Shown here: positions 22,888-32,501 of the stretch, one piece after another | Numbering within the stretch: position 1 is the stretch's first letter | Layout of the letters: each line of letters begins with the position of its first letter | IMG/VR virus record: IMGVR_UViG_3300031653_000001 | Location: 1 to 64,000 of that record | DNA length: 64,000 nucleotides | Reading direction: 5' to 3' (one strand) | Source of the DNA: a virus | Notes under the pieces: model-generated | What the model was told of the DNA's origin: nothing | The model's database searches: none | Seen by the model: only the letters and a program-made list of their open reading frames with translations | Made by a program: the position numbers and the translations under genes

Positions 22888-23421
22888 ATGAATAAAAGTT
22901 TTAGGGTAGACACAACTATGGTTGATTTATATGCAAATCAGTTGCTGATGACTACAGATTTGGGGATTAAAAGATCTGTATACAATTATATTACAGCCCT
23001 TACATTATTTGCTTATAAAAGGGTTGCATATTTGTTAAGTTCAAGAGCAAAACATTCAACTGGCCATATAAAAGGTAGCATAAATATGAATTTGAAAAGT
23101 ACATCTGATTATATGGAGGGAAAAGTTACAGTAGGTAAAAACTATGAAGTTCCATATCAGAGGGCATTGGAATATGGAATTAAAATAAGAAAGACAATAG
23201 TGGGGAAACCTTTAATGGCTTTTAGAGCAAGTAAATGGCCAAAAGCTAAAACGGCTCCAAACTCTAAAGGCTACTATGTTTTTCATATGGTTAAGAGAGG
23301 TAGATTTAAAGGTCTCAGATATATTAGGGATTCTTATCATACAGTTAAATTGGTTGCAAAAAAATTATATAAAACACAAGCAATTCCAGAAATAAAAAGA
23401 GTTATAATGCCGAGAGGATAA
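22888..23421 (+). CDS. HK97 gp10-like neck/tail-completion protein
   Basis: A 177-residue basic protein. RAKHSTGHIKGSINMNLKS and VGKNYEVPYQRALEYGIKIR resemble the conserved core of the HK97-gp10 family (T..L..SI...VGT....A.Y.E.G), and FRASKWPKAK follows as the F..PA...-type segment. Located, as usual, between the stopper and the tail terminator. Confidence 0.7.
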   Translation: MNKSFRVDTTMVDLYANQLLMTTDLGIKRSVYNYITALTLFAYKRVAYLLSSRAKHSTGHIKGSINMNLKSTSDYMEGKVTVGKNYEVPYQRALEYGIKIRKTIVGKPLMAFRASKWPKAKTAPNSKGYYVFHMVKRGRFKGLRYIRDSYHTVKLVAKKLYKTQAIPEIKRVIMPRG

Positions 23422-23423
23422 GA

Positions 23424-23831
23424 ATGATAGTTTTAGCGGAAAGAATTATAGCATATTTAAAAACAGACGCAACATTGGTTGCTTTACTGTCGGATTCAAA
23501 CAGTATTTTTGCCATAGAAGCTCCAGTTGAAAAAAAGAAATATATTGTTGTAGATACTGGAATTGGTAAAGTTGATGCTAGCATACCATTAGCAGATGAT
23601 AGGATAAGTGTCATAGCCTGTGTAAAAAGATCGGTTGCTGATTCATTTTCTTTGTGTTTAAGCATTGCAAAAAGAATAGATGTCTTATTAAATAAAAAAG
23701 AACATTTATTGGCAACGGGAGAGTACAATATAATAAGTTTTTATAGAAATGGAGGTTCGGCGATAACATATGATGATAAATTAAAAGAATATTGGATGAG
23801 TTTAGACTATAACTATATGGTAACAGAGTAA
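23424..23831 (+). CDS. Tail terminator-like protein
   Basis: A 135-residue protein with alternating helices and strands (AERIIAYLKTDATLVALLSD, then KKYIVVDTGIG and late YWMSLDYNYMV). Size, pattern and position between the gp10-like gene and the chaperone fit a tail terminator of the gpU/DUF3168 kind. The family call rests mostly on synteny. Confidence 0.6.
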   Translation: MIVLAERIIAYLKTDATLVALLSDSNSIFAIEAPVEKKKYIVVDTGIGKVDASIPLADDRISVIACVKRSVADSFSLCLSIAKRIDVLLNKKEHLLATGEYNIISFYRNGGSAITYDDKLKEYWMSLDYNYMVTE

Positions 23832-23832
23832 T

Positions 23833-24189
23833 ATGGAAAATAAAGAAAAATTTTATTTAATTGATTTTTTCGCAAACGAGTATAAATGGAGTTTCGCCGA
23901 AGCAGTTAAATTTGTATTTGAGACCCCAAACGATATAGTAATGAACCTATACAAAACAGCATTAAAAAGGCAGAGGGATGATATACGCCTAAAAACAAAA
24001 TTAATTGCTTATGCTGTTGGGGCGGGCTTTTCAGGAAAAATGGAAATATTAGACGAGGTTTTTGGTATAAAGAAAAAAGTTTCAGAAGCAGAATATTTGA
24101 ATGGTGTAAGAACATTATGGGCTAAAATGGGTAGAGACCCAAAGAAATTAGAAGAAATGATAAAATCTGGGGAGATGATTAAATTCTAA
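23833..24189 (+). CDS. Tail assembly chaperone-like protein
   Basis: A 118-residue helical protein directly before the tape measure gene and overlapping it by TAATG. This is the standard position of tail assembly chaperones. No overlapping second frame for a frameshifted GT-type product is visible, so this phage may make only one form. Confidence 0.6.
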   Translation: MENKEKFYLIDFFANEYKWSFAEAVKFVFETPNDIVMNLYKTALKRQRDDIRLKTKLIAYAVGAGFSGKMEILDEVFGIKKKVSEAEYLNGVRTLWAKMGRDPKKLEEMIKSGEMIKF

Positions 24190-26489
24190 TGGCTGATTCA
24201 ACAAATCTATATATTAGAGTAATAGCACTTTTGCAGGGGATGGCCAAATTCAAAATGTTTGGGAGTCAGCTCAAACTTTTGAAATCTACCTTTAGGGCTG
24301 TTTTTAGAACAACAGCTGTTGTTGCGTTTTTTATGATTTTTAGATCGGCCTCGCAAGCAATTCATAATACTATAGAAAAAATAAAAAGTTTGGTATCAGA
24401 ATCAGCAAAACTACAATTTACAGCACAACAGACTGCGACAGTTATATCCTCTGGCGGCGCAAAAACAGCAGAATATTTTAAAGAAAGTATTGCAATGGCT
24501 CGCAAAATGTCCACAGAGACAATGTTTTCAGCCCAAAAAATTCAAGAAGGATTTTTTAGAGCGGCTATGGCTGGATTTGAAGCCAAAGAAGGTTTTGAAA
24601 TTGTTAACAAAACTTTAAAAATGGCGACTATAGCTGGGGTAGATTTTAGAGGTTCAATGTCTGGCGTTATTGGTGTTACAAGGGCATTTGAAGTCAGTAT
24701 GAAGGAGCTTCCCCATATGGCAGATGCAATGACTGTCGCATTTACAAAAGCAAATATGACTTTTACAGGTCTTATAACTGCAATGAAATATGTTGCTCCT
24801 GTATCAGTGGCGGCATTTGGATCAACATCAAAAACTTTTATAGATACTACATCGGCTTTGATGACTTTAAGTAATTCGGGGCTAGATATGAGTAGATCAG
24901 GTGTGTATTTACGAGGTACTATGTTAAAGTTAATGGGTGCAACCAGCAAAGTTACTTCAGCCTTTGCCAAGTATGGAATAAACTTATATGAAGGAGATGG
25001 TGAGGCAAAGAAATATATGGGTACGATGATTAAGGGTCAGAAAGTAATGTCGGAACTATATGATACTGTAACAAGATTAAAAGACGCACAATATGATTTA
25101 TTATTATCTGGTGAAAGTGGAACCGAAGAATATAAAAAAATAGTAAAAGAGTTAGACGAAGCACAGAAAAAATTAACAGAATATGGTTCTGGTGTAAAAT
25201 ATGTTCAAGAGCAATTTAGAACAGCAGGCGGAACTTTAAGACCATTATCAAGTATATTATCCGAAATACAAGCAAAGATACCAGGGGCGGCAAGTGTTCT
25301 TACTAAAATATTTGGTGTTAGGGGTGGTGCTGGTATTGCGACCCTGTTAACTAAATCAAAAGATTTTGAGAAAAATGTTAAACTTTTAAGTGAAGTTTGG
25401 AAAGAAAGTGAAAAAGGCAAAAGTATTTTGAAAGAAATTTTTGTTGATATATTAAAAACAGCACTAGTAAAATGGGAACAGATTAAAAACACTGTTTTTG
25501 CAATATTTAATGTTATTATAGAGTCTGGTTTAGAGGAAATGACACCTGTTTTAGATACTGTTTTGGATGGACTTAAAGATGTTTTAGAGGAAATAGAAAA
25601 TAATAAAGGTGTATTTGGAGAGATATTCAAAACAGTAATTGATGATTATCTTCCAGAAATAAAGAAGTTTTTTAAAACTGATTTGCCAAATTTAATAGAA
25701 AAAGTAAATGTTTTTGCTCCTGAATGGTCAACACCTTTATATAAATCTAGATTGAATAAAGAAACAGGTAAATGGGAGGCAACAAAAGTAGAAGAATTAA
25801 CAGCAGAAACTCCAGGAGGTAGACTTTTAAAATTAGGAGAGTCAATGGCCTCTTATTTTATTGCTAGTTTTATTTCTTTATTGAAAAATCATAAAAAAGA
25901 TTTTTTATTTATGGGGGGGGCTATTGCTACAGGATTAAAAATAATGTTAGAAGGAATGACAAAAACTTTTACAAATTTGGGAATCGCTATAGCAGATGGA
26001 ATGATACAAGAAATGTTAAGCAGAATACCAATAATAGGAAAACATTTTACAGCAAAAGGAACTGCCGAGTCAGAAGTAGAACGAATAGGAATGTTACAAC
26101 AAACTCTTATTGCTATAAACCCAGTTATCGGTAGCTTAATTGCGTCTAAATTTCAATCAGAAAAAGAAGCATGGAAGGAGAGAACAGAACTTTTAGGACA
26201 CCCAGGGGGTTTGAGGGGAGCATATAAAACTTCAGAAGTAGTTAAAAGAGAAACCGAGACAGTAGCAGAGAGGCTAGGTTTAGATTTGGACTCTAAAAAA
26301 TCAGGAGAAACATTAAAAAAAGCAAAATCAGCAGTAAAACGAGAATTTAGGATTATAGAGCTAATTAGTGATACATTAGAAAAGATTACTACTATGCAAG
26401 AAATGTTTGATGGTAGATTAAAAGAACTAGGTTTTATTGTAGGACAAATTCAGAGAAAAAATGATTATACAGGTGTTACGAAAGATTAA
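24189..26489 (+). CDS. Tail tape measure protein
   Basis: A 766-residue protein that sets tail length. Residues about 85-250 match the TP901-type tape measure domain: MARKMSTETMFSAQKIQEGF, ATIAGVDFRGSMSGVIGV, TKANMTFTGLITAMKYVAPV, LMTLSNSGLDMSRSGVYLRG. Helical rod segments and hydrophobic stretches follow (IASFISLLK, FMGGAIATGLKIMLEGM). The GGG GGG run encoding Gly-Gly at 25913-25920 is an 8-G tract. Confidence 0.9.
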   Translation: MADSTNLYIRVIALLQGMAKFKMFGSQLKLLKSTFRAVFRTTAVVAFFMIFRSASQAIHNTIEKIKSLVSESAKLQFTAQQTATVISSGGAKTAEYFKESIAMARKMSTETMFSAQKIQEGFFRAAMAGFEAKEGFEIVNKTLKMATIAGVDFRGSMSGVIGVTRAFEVSMKELPHMADAMTVAFTKANMTFTGLITAMKYVAPVSVAAFGSTSKTFIDTTSALMTLSNSGLDMSRSGVYLRGTMLKLMGATSKVTSAFAKYGINLYEGDGEAKKYMGTMIKGQKVMSELYDTVTRLKDAQYDLLLSGESGTEEYKKIVKELDEAQKKLTEYGSGVKYVQEQFRTAGGTLRPLSSILSEIQAKIPGAASVLTKIFGVRGGAGIATLLTKSKDFEKNVKLLSEVWKESEKGKSILKEIFVDILKTALVKWEQIKNTVFAIFNVIIESGLEEMTPVLDTVLDGLKDVLEEIENNKGVFGEIFKTVIDDYLPEIKKFFKTDLPNLIEKVNVFAPEWSTPLYKSRLNKETGKWEATKVEELTAETPGGRLLKLGESMASYFIASFISLLKNHKKDFLFMGGAIATGLKIMLEGMTKTFTNLGIAIADGMIQEMLSRIPIIGKHFTAKGTAESEVERIGMLQQTLIAINPVIGSLIASKFQSEKEAWKERTELLGHPGGLRGAYKTSEVVKRETETVAERLGLDLDSKKSGETLKKAKSAVKREFRIIELISDTLEKITTMQEMFDGRLKELGFIVGQIQRKNDYTGVTKD

Positions 26490-26494
26490 ATATT

Positions 26495-26875
26495 ATGGCA
26501 AACTTTAAGCGAGTAAAATTTACAGTAGATTCGGTAGATTACAATTTGGGCTATTATGAATGGATAACTGAATCATATAATGGCAATACCCAAACTCGCA
26601 TTGTGCCGAGAGCTAAAGGTGTTAAGTTATGGGACACTGAAGAATTGGGTGGTGGCGAATTAACTATTCGTGTGGATGTTTTTATTACATCTACATCACG
26701 TCTGAATTTGGAACAGCAAATAAATACTTTAATAACGAATATAGCGGGCAAAAAAGGAACTCTAACGATAGATGATACTTTAGTATTTACAGATTGTGCT
26801 ATGCAAAGCCTACAGCCATCTGGTGATGTGTTGAAGGATTCATATTTTACAATAATATTTATAAAGAGTATGTAA
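26495..26875 (+). CDS. Tail protein, distal-tail-like
   Basis: A 126-residue beta-rich protein after the tape measure: VKFTVDSVDYNLGYYEWITE, then GGGELTIRVDVFITSTS and LVFTDCAMQSLQPSGDVLKD. The last resembles the end pattern of small tail-tip proteins that fold like a tube domain. Position supports a tail-tip adaptor. Confidence 0.5.
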   Translation: MANFKRVKFTVDSVDYNLGYYEWITESYNGNTQTRIVPRAKGVKLWDTEELGGGELTIRVDVFITSTSRLNLEQQINTLITNIAGKKGTLTIDDTLVFTDCAMQSLQPSGDVLKDSYFTIIFIKSM

Positions 26876-26887
26876 TAGGAGATAAAA

Positions 26888-27178
26888 ATGTTAGTAATAA
26901 AGACAAACGAAAATGTTTCTTTTCCGATAACCAAAGGTAAATATGATGGTGCTTTGATTTATAATGATATAGAGATTTTTAAAGGTGAAATAAATGTTGC
27001 TATTCTTCACGTAGGCTCATTTAACCAACCTTTTAAACTCCAATTTTATAAGATTAATGATAAGTATTATTATCACGATGGTAGTGATAAATTGTTTAAT
27101 AGTGAAATGGAAGTAAATTCATTCATTGAGCAATCAATGACTATAATGAGGAACCAATTAATAAGGAGTAAATTATGA
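26888..27178 (+). CDS. Hypothetical tail-region protein, 96 aa
   Basis: A 96-residue beta-rich protein (MLVIKTNENVSFPITKGKY at its start) with SD AGGAG. Its stop overlaps the next start (ATGA). No family recognised. A minor tail or baseplate component is likely from position. Confidence 0.5.
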   Translation: MLVIKTNENVSFPITKGKYDGALIYNDIEIFKGEINVAILHVGSFNQPFKLQFYKINDKYYYHDGSDKLFNSEMEVNSFIEQSMTIMRNQLIRSKL

Positions 27179-27666
27179 GTGCTACGATTGTGGTCGTACA
27201 GCGAAGCGGAATAGGATATAGTGCGAGTGATGTAGCGAAAGCGTTGTTTTATTTTTTGCCAATAGATAGTAATGTCGAAGAACCAGCGGATAATCCTGTA
27301 GAGGCGCCAGCCGCTGGAACTGTGTATTCATATGAGCTTTGGTTGAAATTCAGGGTAGATGTAGCCCCATCAACTCAATGCAATGAGTTTAAGATTTGGA
27401 CTTCTGGTTCATTAACTCTGGGCAACAATATTACTATCAACACTACCGATATTTCGACATACACAGCCCCTGTAAATAGTAAGTCAAATAAAGGAACAAG
27501 GGCAGATGTAACAGATTATACATCGGAGAATAAACTTTCTATCGCAGGGACATTGGTAAATATTGGCGATGTAAGTAATTATATGGTTTTTCAATTAGAG
27601 TTAAGCTCATTGGCAGTGGCGGGGGACGAAAACTTTACTATATATTATCAATATACTGAAACTTAA
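27175..27666 (+). CDS. Virion structural protein, 163 aa
   Basis: A 163-residue low-lysine, Thr/Ser/Ala-rich beta protein. Features include VEEPADNPVEAPAAGTVYSY (linker-like) and FKIWTSGSLTLGNNITINTT. Composition is typical of tail-surface proteins. No catalytic motifs. Overlaps the previous gene by four bases. Confidence 0.5.
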   Translation: MSATIVVVQRSGIGYSASDVAKALFYFLPIDSNVEEPADNPVEAPAAGTVYSYELWLKFRVDVAPSTQCNEFKIWTSGSLTLGNNITINTTDISTYTAPVNSKSNKGTRADVTDYTSENKLSIAGTLVNIGDVSNYMVFQLELSSLAVAGDENFTIYYQYTET

Positions 27667-27686
27667 AATAATAGGAGGAAAGAGAA

Positions 27687-27956
27687 ATGAAGTATAAGTC
27701 AGGTTATGAGGAAAATGTTGATACAAGCGGAAAAGTGTTAGATTCAAGTGATTTTGGTTTTAATAGTTTTGATTATTTTAGTATTTTTACAGATAGTAAT
27801 ATTACATTAGAGATTTATCAAGGAGCTTATGGAAGCACTATTAGAATATCAGCAAATAATGGATTTAGCAGAGCAATTTATGGTACTAAATTAAGAATTA
27901 AAGCTGTTACAGGAACAGCTAATATTACATGGTATGTAGATAGTACAAAAGTTTAA
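27687..27956 (+). CDS. Small structural protein, 89 aa
   Basis: SD ATAGGAGGAAAG before ATG 27687. The product is a beta-rich, aromatic small protein (SSDFGFNSFDYFSIFTDSN) ending in NITWYVDSTKV. Probably a virion component by composition and place between tail genes. Confidence 0.45.
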   Translation: MKYKSGYEENVDTSGKVLDSSDFGFNSFDYFSIFTDSNITLEIYQGAYGSTIRISANNGFSRAIYGTKLRIKAVTGTANITWYVDSTKV

Positions 27957-27975
27957 AAATATAGGAGGAATAATA

Positions 27976-29313
27976 ATGGGTTTTTTTAGTGGATCTGTTA
28001 CATTAAATGGTATTCAATTAAAGGGATTTAAAGACACAACGGCTGACCTACCTTTAACTGGGAATACTCAAAATGATGTTTATATGGTCAGATCAGATGA
28101 CCATTGGTATACATGGAATAAAGCTGAATCATCTGGATTAATTACAGATTGGGTAGATATGGGGGGTGCAACTTCAATAGCTTGGAGTATCATAACAGAT
28201 AAACCTAGTTCTTCGGTAAGTGATATAGACAGTGCGGTTTCTTTAAAACATAATGGAAGTACACAAGATACTGCTATTGGTTTGAATACAACACATAGAG
28301 GAGTAGTAACAGGAAATCCACACAGCGTATCTAAAAGTAATGTGGGGTTAGGTAATGTAGATAATAAATCTGAAGCCACTATAATTACTAATGTTAAAGC
28401 AGACAGCGATGTTGCAGATGCTATTTCTAAGAAACATGCCCAAAATTCAGATACTCAACTTGGAACTATGGCAGCAAATATTAATATGAACTCTCATAAA
28501 CTTACAGGTCTATCAGTTCCATCTACTGATGGGGATTCTATTAGAGCAACTTCTAAAATAACTGAAGCTGCTTTGGAGTCTACTATAGATGATGTACACA
28601 CTCAAAATAGTGATACCCAATTAGATAGTGGTGTTTTAGAAGTAGATGCCTCAGACAACTTGGTACTAACCCAAAATAGTGTTGCGGTAATGACTTCTTT
28701 AAATGAAAGTGCAGTAGCTAATACACTTTATTTGAAAGAAGGTTTCGTAGGTCTGGGAACAAATGCTCCTGGTTGTGGATTGCACGTAGGAGCAGATGAT
28801 GTTGGAAGAATCACTACTGCTATAAATAGTATTGGAGATGCTTTTATTAGAAATGATTTACAGGTACAATCTAATCTTTGGCTTGGTGGAAGCGGTAGAC
28901 TTAATTTTTATGATACTACAAATTCTAAATATTATGCAAGTTTTGTTAAGGTGATTGATGAGGGATTTCATTTAGGAATAGGCACGGATGACGGTCGTGC
29001 AAATAGAAATTTTGTAATTGTAGACTATGATTATGTAGATAATGACTATGACCATTCAACTTTATCTGCTGACCCTACTTTGTTTATACACTCCGCTACA
29101 GCAGCAGCTACAGCTACTAATCAATGGATTTCTTTTACTCATGATAAAACAGACGGAGTAATAACAACTGGGAAAGGGACATTAAATTTAGGAAGTGCAG
29201 ATGGCAAAGTAAATTTTTCTACAGCAACAAGAGTAGCTTCAACAGTAACACATGATGGATATGTGGAATTGGAAATAGCGGGTTCAAGCTATAAGTTTAT
29301 GTTGGGTTCATAA
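27976..29313 (+). CDS. Tail fibre-like protein
   Basis: A 445-residue protein. GFKDTTADLPLTGNTQNDVY and VYMVRSDDHWYTWNK match the start of many fibre proteins. NPHSVSKSNVGLGNVDNKSE is the classic phage fibre repeat (H.V...VGLGNVDN). GTMAANINMNSHKLTGLSVP is another fibre motif, and a beta-rich C-terminus would form the receptor-binding tip. No intramolecular chaperone domain is obvious. Confidence 0.8.
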   Translation: MGFFSGSVTLNGIQLKGFKDTTADLPLTGNTQNDVYMVRSDDHWYTWNKAESSGLITDWVDMGGATSIAWSIITDKPSSSVSDIDSAVSLKHNGSTQDTAIGLNTTHRGVVTGNPHSVSKSNVGLGNVDNKSEATIITNVKADSDVADAISKKHAQNSDTQLGTMAANINMNSHKLTGLSVPSTDGDSIRATSKITEAALESTIDDVHTQNSDTQLDSGVLEVDASDNLVLTQNSVAVMTSLNESAVANTLYLKEGFVGLGTNAPGCGLHVGADDVGRITTAINSIGDAFIRNDLQVQSNLWLGGSGRLNFYDTTNSKYYASFVKVIDEGFHLGIGTDDGRANRNFVIVDYDYVDNDYDHSTLSADPTLFIHSATAAATATNQWISFTHDKTDGVITTGKGTLNLGSADGKVNFSTATRVASTVTHDGYVELEIAGSSYKFMLGS

Positions 29314-29335
29314 TATTGAAAAAAGGAGGATTCAG

Positions 29336-29815
29336 ATGGAAAAAGTTGAAAGAATTAAGTTGTTTGGTTTGTTAAATGCTATTGAGTCGGTTAAAACTAT
29401 TAAAGATGTTAAATTTGCTTATGCACTTGTAAAGAATAAGAAAAGAATTAAAGAGGAAATAGAATTATTAAAAGAAGCTACAAAAGTTTCAGATAAACTA
29501 CAAGAGTATGAGAAAAAAAGAATAATGCTATGTAAGCAATATTGTGAAAAAGATGATAATAAAAAACCAATTATAAAAAATAATAGTTATTGTGGTTTGG
29601 ACAATAACAAAAATTTTAACGAAGAAATAAAAAAATTAAGAGAGGAATACAAAGAAGAATTAGACAATAGAGAAAAACAGATAGAAGATTACAACAAGCT
29701 ATTAGAAGAAAAAGTAGAAATTGATTTTTACAAGATTTCTTTGAAAAATATTCCACAGGATATTTCTGCGGAACAATTAGAACCATTAATGATTTTAGTA
29801 AATGAAGAAAAATAA
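29336..29815 (+). CDS. Coiled-coil protein, 159 aa
   Basis: A 159-residue charged helical protein with a long coiled coil (KKLREEYKEELDNREKQIED) and a C-terminal ISLKNIPQDISAEQLEPLMI. This end pattern, seen in small phage tail-region proteins of unknown function, suggests a conserved family I cannot name. SD AAAGGAGG. Confidence 0.55.
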   Translation: MEKVERIKLFGLLNAIESVKTIKDVKFAYALVKNKKRIKEEIELLKEATKVSDKLQEYEKKRIMLCKQYCEKDDNKKPIIKNNSYCGLDNNKNFNEEIKKLREEYKEELDNREKQIEDYNKLLEEKVEIDFYKISLKNIPQDISAEQLEPLMILVNEEK

Positions 29816-30110
29816 AATATTATTACTACTATTTTTATGGTTGTTTACTGGTTGTACAATATCAAATTCTATTTTATTTGGCAGAACATTGAATGATTTT
29901 TGTCAACATAAATCTTGTTGTCAGCAAGCAATGTTATATGCAGAATATATAGAAGGGAAGGCAATGTCTAATGGAACACATTGCTTTGTAGTAAAGAACG
30001 AAAAACTTTATGATTCAACTTGTATGAAATATACAGGGTTTTCTATACATAGTTGGAGAGTACAAAAAGTGTATGGGAAGCCCATTAATTGGAAAGAGTT
30101 AAAGCGATGA
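29802..30110 (+). CDS. Putative phage lipoprotein
   Basis: A 102-residue protein with a lysine-rich start, hydrophobic stretch and lipobox-like end (MKKNKILLLLFLWLFTGC, Cys at 18). The mature part is Cys/His-rich (DFCQHKSCCQQAMLYAEYIE, GTHCFVV) and could be a small peptidase-like or metal-binding fold. Phage lipoproteins often block superinfection or adsorption. That role is inference here. It is embedded among tail genes. Confidence 0.6.
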   Translation: MKKNKILLLLFLWLFTGCTISNSILFGRTLNDFCQHKSCCQQAMLYAEYIEGKAMSNGTHCFVVKNEKLYDSTCMKYTGFSIHSWRVQKVYGKPINWKELKR

Positions 30111-30295
30111 TAAATAAAGTAGATTTGTTAGTGAAAATAGAAAAAGCAAAGGGAGAGATTACAGAGATTTTAACTTTATTAAAAGATAGTGAATACTATT
30201 ATTGGTATTATTCTTTTCGGACAGTAGTGAGAGAGTTAGATAAAAGAGTTAAAAAGTTTAATGAGGATTTGAAAAATGGCAAACAAAATCTATAA
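30107..30295 (+). CDS. Hypothetical helical protein, 62 aa
   Basis: Starts at ATG 30107 by ATGA overlap with the lipoprotein gene; an earlier TTG at 30089 is less likely. A helical charged product (VDLLVKIEKAKGEITEILTL), overlapping the next gene by 20 bases. Unknown. Confidence 0.5.
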   Translation: MINKVDLLVKIEKAKGEITEILTLLKDSEYYYWYYSFRTVVRELDKRVKKFNEDLKNGKQNL

Positions 30296-32339
30296 TTTTG
30301 ATACTCCAAGCGAATATTCCTATGATGATACTAAAATTGTTGTTGAGAATGGACTTGCTAAATTAAAAGAAAATTTAACTAATGTTTATGTAAGATACCA
30401 TTTGAATGAAGCAACAGGAGCAACGGTTTTAGATTCTTCTGGAAATGGAAGAAACGGAACCCCAGTAAATAATCCTTCTTCTGTTGCTGGAAAATTAAAT
30501 AATTGTTTATCTTTTAATGGAAGTAATCAAGTTATTAAAGCAACAACCGCCTTTCCATCTAATATTTATAGTGTTGAAATGTGGGTATACAAAAATAGTT
30601 CTGATTCTTCTTATATATTTGATGCAAGAACAAGTGAAAGTATAGGTATAGGATATTCATTTATATCAAACAACATAATTAATGTTTCATCAGGTATTGT
30701 TTATATTGATGGAATATTGGGAACAAATTTCTCTGCTGGTTCGTGGCATCATCTAGTAATTTCGGGCATTATATTAGAATCAACTGAAATAACAATTGGG
30801 TGTAGATATTCTATGAGACCACCTCCTCAAGATAGCTGGTTTAGTGGTAAAATAGATGAGATGATAATTTACAATAAAGTATTAACTCAAGAAGAAGTTT
30901 CTTATCGTTATAACGCTGGAATAGGACGAGAACATTTATATTATTATTCTGATAAACCAACAATAAAACCTACAACCTCTTGGACAATATCAGGTCTTTC
31001 ACAATTTACTGCTTTTGTAGAAACTTTAGGCGGGGGGAATCAGGGTAATTTAGCATATCAATTATCAGATGATGGGGGAGTAAATTGGAGATATTGGAAT
31101 GGAAGTACTTGGGCGGTTACATCTGACCAGTATAATGATGCTTTAACTGTTCACACAAATATTGGAAGTTTTCCAATAGGTAATGAAAAAATAATGTTTA
31201 GAGCGTTTCTGATAAGTGATGGGGAACAAAAAGTAGAATTAGATACTTTAGAATTTACAGCATTAGTAGGAGATCCCCCAGTTGTCTATGCAGGTGCGGA
31301 TAAATCCTGTTATGACCACGAAACTAAGAAACCTTTTTCAGATTGTGTTATAGAAGATCCAGATGGGGACATTGAACAAGCAAGTGCTTGGTATAATATT
31401 GAAGGAAGCGGTTGGATTAACATTCCTAAAGGGGATTATGGGACTCTGCAAGAAGCTATTAGGAATTGGCAATATACTTTTGATAATATTGCAGTCGTAA
31501 ACTGTCAGTTAAAGATTATAGACCAATCAAGTAAAGAAACAATAGATGATATGAATATGACTTGCAAAAAATACACAGTAACTTTTAACATTAAAGACAA
31601 AGATGGAAATCATTTAGCAAATTTTCAATTTTTACCTAATGATGGTTCAGATTGGCAAACTTTAAACTCCCCTTTTACTTGGGATTATAATTGGCAAGAA
31701 GCTGTATACAAGATTATTATAGATAAAGTAGGGTTTCAAACAGCAAAAGCGGATGTGGAAGTAAGTGTTCATACCGAAGATATAACAATGAATGTTTTAG
31801 GTGCTGTAAGTCCTGAAGAAATTGCTGATGCAGTATGGGATGAATTAAAAGCAGGACATACAATAGCTAATTCTTTTGGAGATACAAATCAAAAGAAGGT
31901 TCCCAGTGAAAATGTAGCGGATTATAAAGCAAGTGAATCAGATTTAAACGCTATTAAAGTGAATACTGATAAGATTCCTACAGTAGAAACAAATGTTGAT
32001 TTAATTAAGGCAAAAACAGATAATTTACCTGTTGACCCAACAAGCGAAACAAATGCTACTACAGATAAAAATTTAATTATAACCGAAATAAACGCAAATG
32101 AAATTAAATTAGATAATATTGATATTTTAATTAAACGAATTTTGGGACTAAATAAAGAAAATTATAAACTTTATGATACTATTTATGATGGTAATCAACA
32201 ATTGATAACTGGGAAGATAAAAATATATCCTACAGCAACAGATTTAGATAATGATACTAATGTTTTAGGAGCTTATCAAATAAATACAGAATACAATACT
32301 AATGCAACTTGTAAAACCTTTAAGGTGAAAAAAATATGA
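30276..32339 (+). CDS. LamG-domain tail protein
   Basis: A 687-residue structural protein. Residues about 35-215 are a LamG/concanavalin-A-like lectin domain: YVRYHLNEATGATVLDSSGN, SFNGSNQVIKA, YSVEMWVYKN, SWHHLVISG and KIDEMIIYNKVLTQEEV. Immunoglobulin-like beta regions follow, then helical repeats near 565-640. The lectin fold suggests binding of host or virion glycans. Confidence 0.75.
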   Translation: MANKIYNFDTPSEYSYDDTKIVVENGLAKLKENLTNVYVRYHLNEATGATVLDSSGNGRNGTPVNNPSSVAGKLNNCLSFNGSNQVIKATTAFPSNIYSVEMWVYKNSSDSSYIFDARTSESIGIGYSFISNNIINVSSGIVYIDGILGTNFSAGSWHHLVISGIILESTEITIGCRYSMRPPPQDSWFSGKIDEMIIYNKVLTQEEVSYRYNAGIGREHLYYYSDKPTIKPTTSWTISGLSQFTAFVETLGGGNQGNLAYQLSDDGGVNWRYWNGSTWAVTSDQYNDALTVHTNIGSFPIGNEKIMFRAFLISDGEQKVELDTLEFTALVGDPPVVYAGADKSCYDHETKKPFSDCVIEDPDGDIEQASAWYNIEGSGWINIPKGDYGTLQEAIRNWQYTFDNIAVVNCQLKIIDQSSKETIDDMNMTCKKYTVTFNIKDKDGNHLANFQFLPNDGSDWQTLNSPFTWDYNWQEAVYKIIIDKVGFQTAKADVEVSVHTEDITMNVLGAVSPEEIADAVWDELKAGHTIANSFGDTNQKKVPSENVADYKASESDLNAIKVNTDKIPTVETNVDLIKAKTDNLPVDPTSETNATTDKNLIITEINANEIKLDNIDILIKRILGLNKENYKLYDTIYDGNQQLITGKIKIYPTATDLDNDTNVLGAYQINTEYNTNATCKTFKVKKI

Positions 32340-32497
32340 TAACTTATGTTACAAGTGGATTAATAGGAGTAGGTACAGTTAATCCTATACAAACAGTGCA
32401 AGAAATAAATATAGATATGACAATAGAGCCGATTAATATCGGTATAATAATAGATGAGATTAATATAAAATTGGAATTAAATGAGGGGGGGGGGTAG
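32336..32497 (+). CDS. Small structural-region protein ending in poly-Gly, 53 aa
   Basis: Starts by ATGA overlap with the LamG gene. A 53-residue product (MITYVTSGLIGVGTVNPIQT at its start), rich in Ile and Glu, ends NEGGG encoded by the 10-G run. The overlap argues for translation. Role unknown. Confidence 0.5.
   Translation: MITYVTSGLIGVGTVNPIQTVQEINIDMTIEPINIGIIIDEINIKLELNEGGG
32485..32494 (+). repeat. Homopolymer of ten G
   Basis: Ten consecutive G residues in a very AT-rich genome, at the 3' end of the small gene at 32336 and seven bases upstream of the next ATG (32502). It may act as its SD and is prone to slippage, which would change the end of the first protein or the spacing. Confidence 0.8.
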
Positions 32498-32501
32498 AAT
32501 A

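Noticed and set aside
25913-25920. G8 run in the tape measure gene as a phase-variable site
   Set aside because: It encodes Met-Gly-Gly-Ala in a hydrophobic segment, and the frame continues normally. A shift would only truncate the protein.
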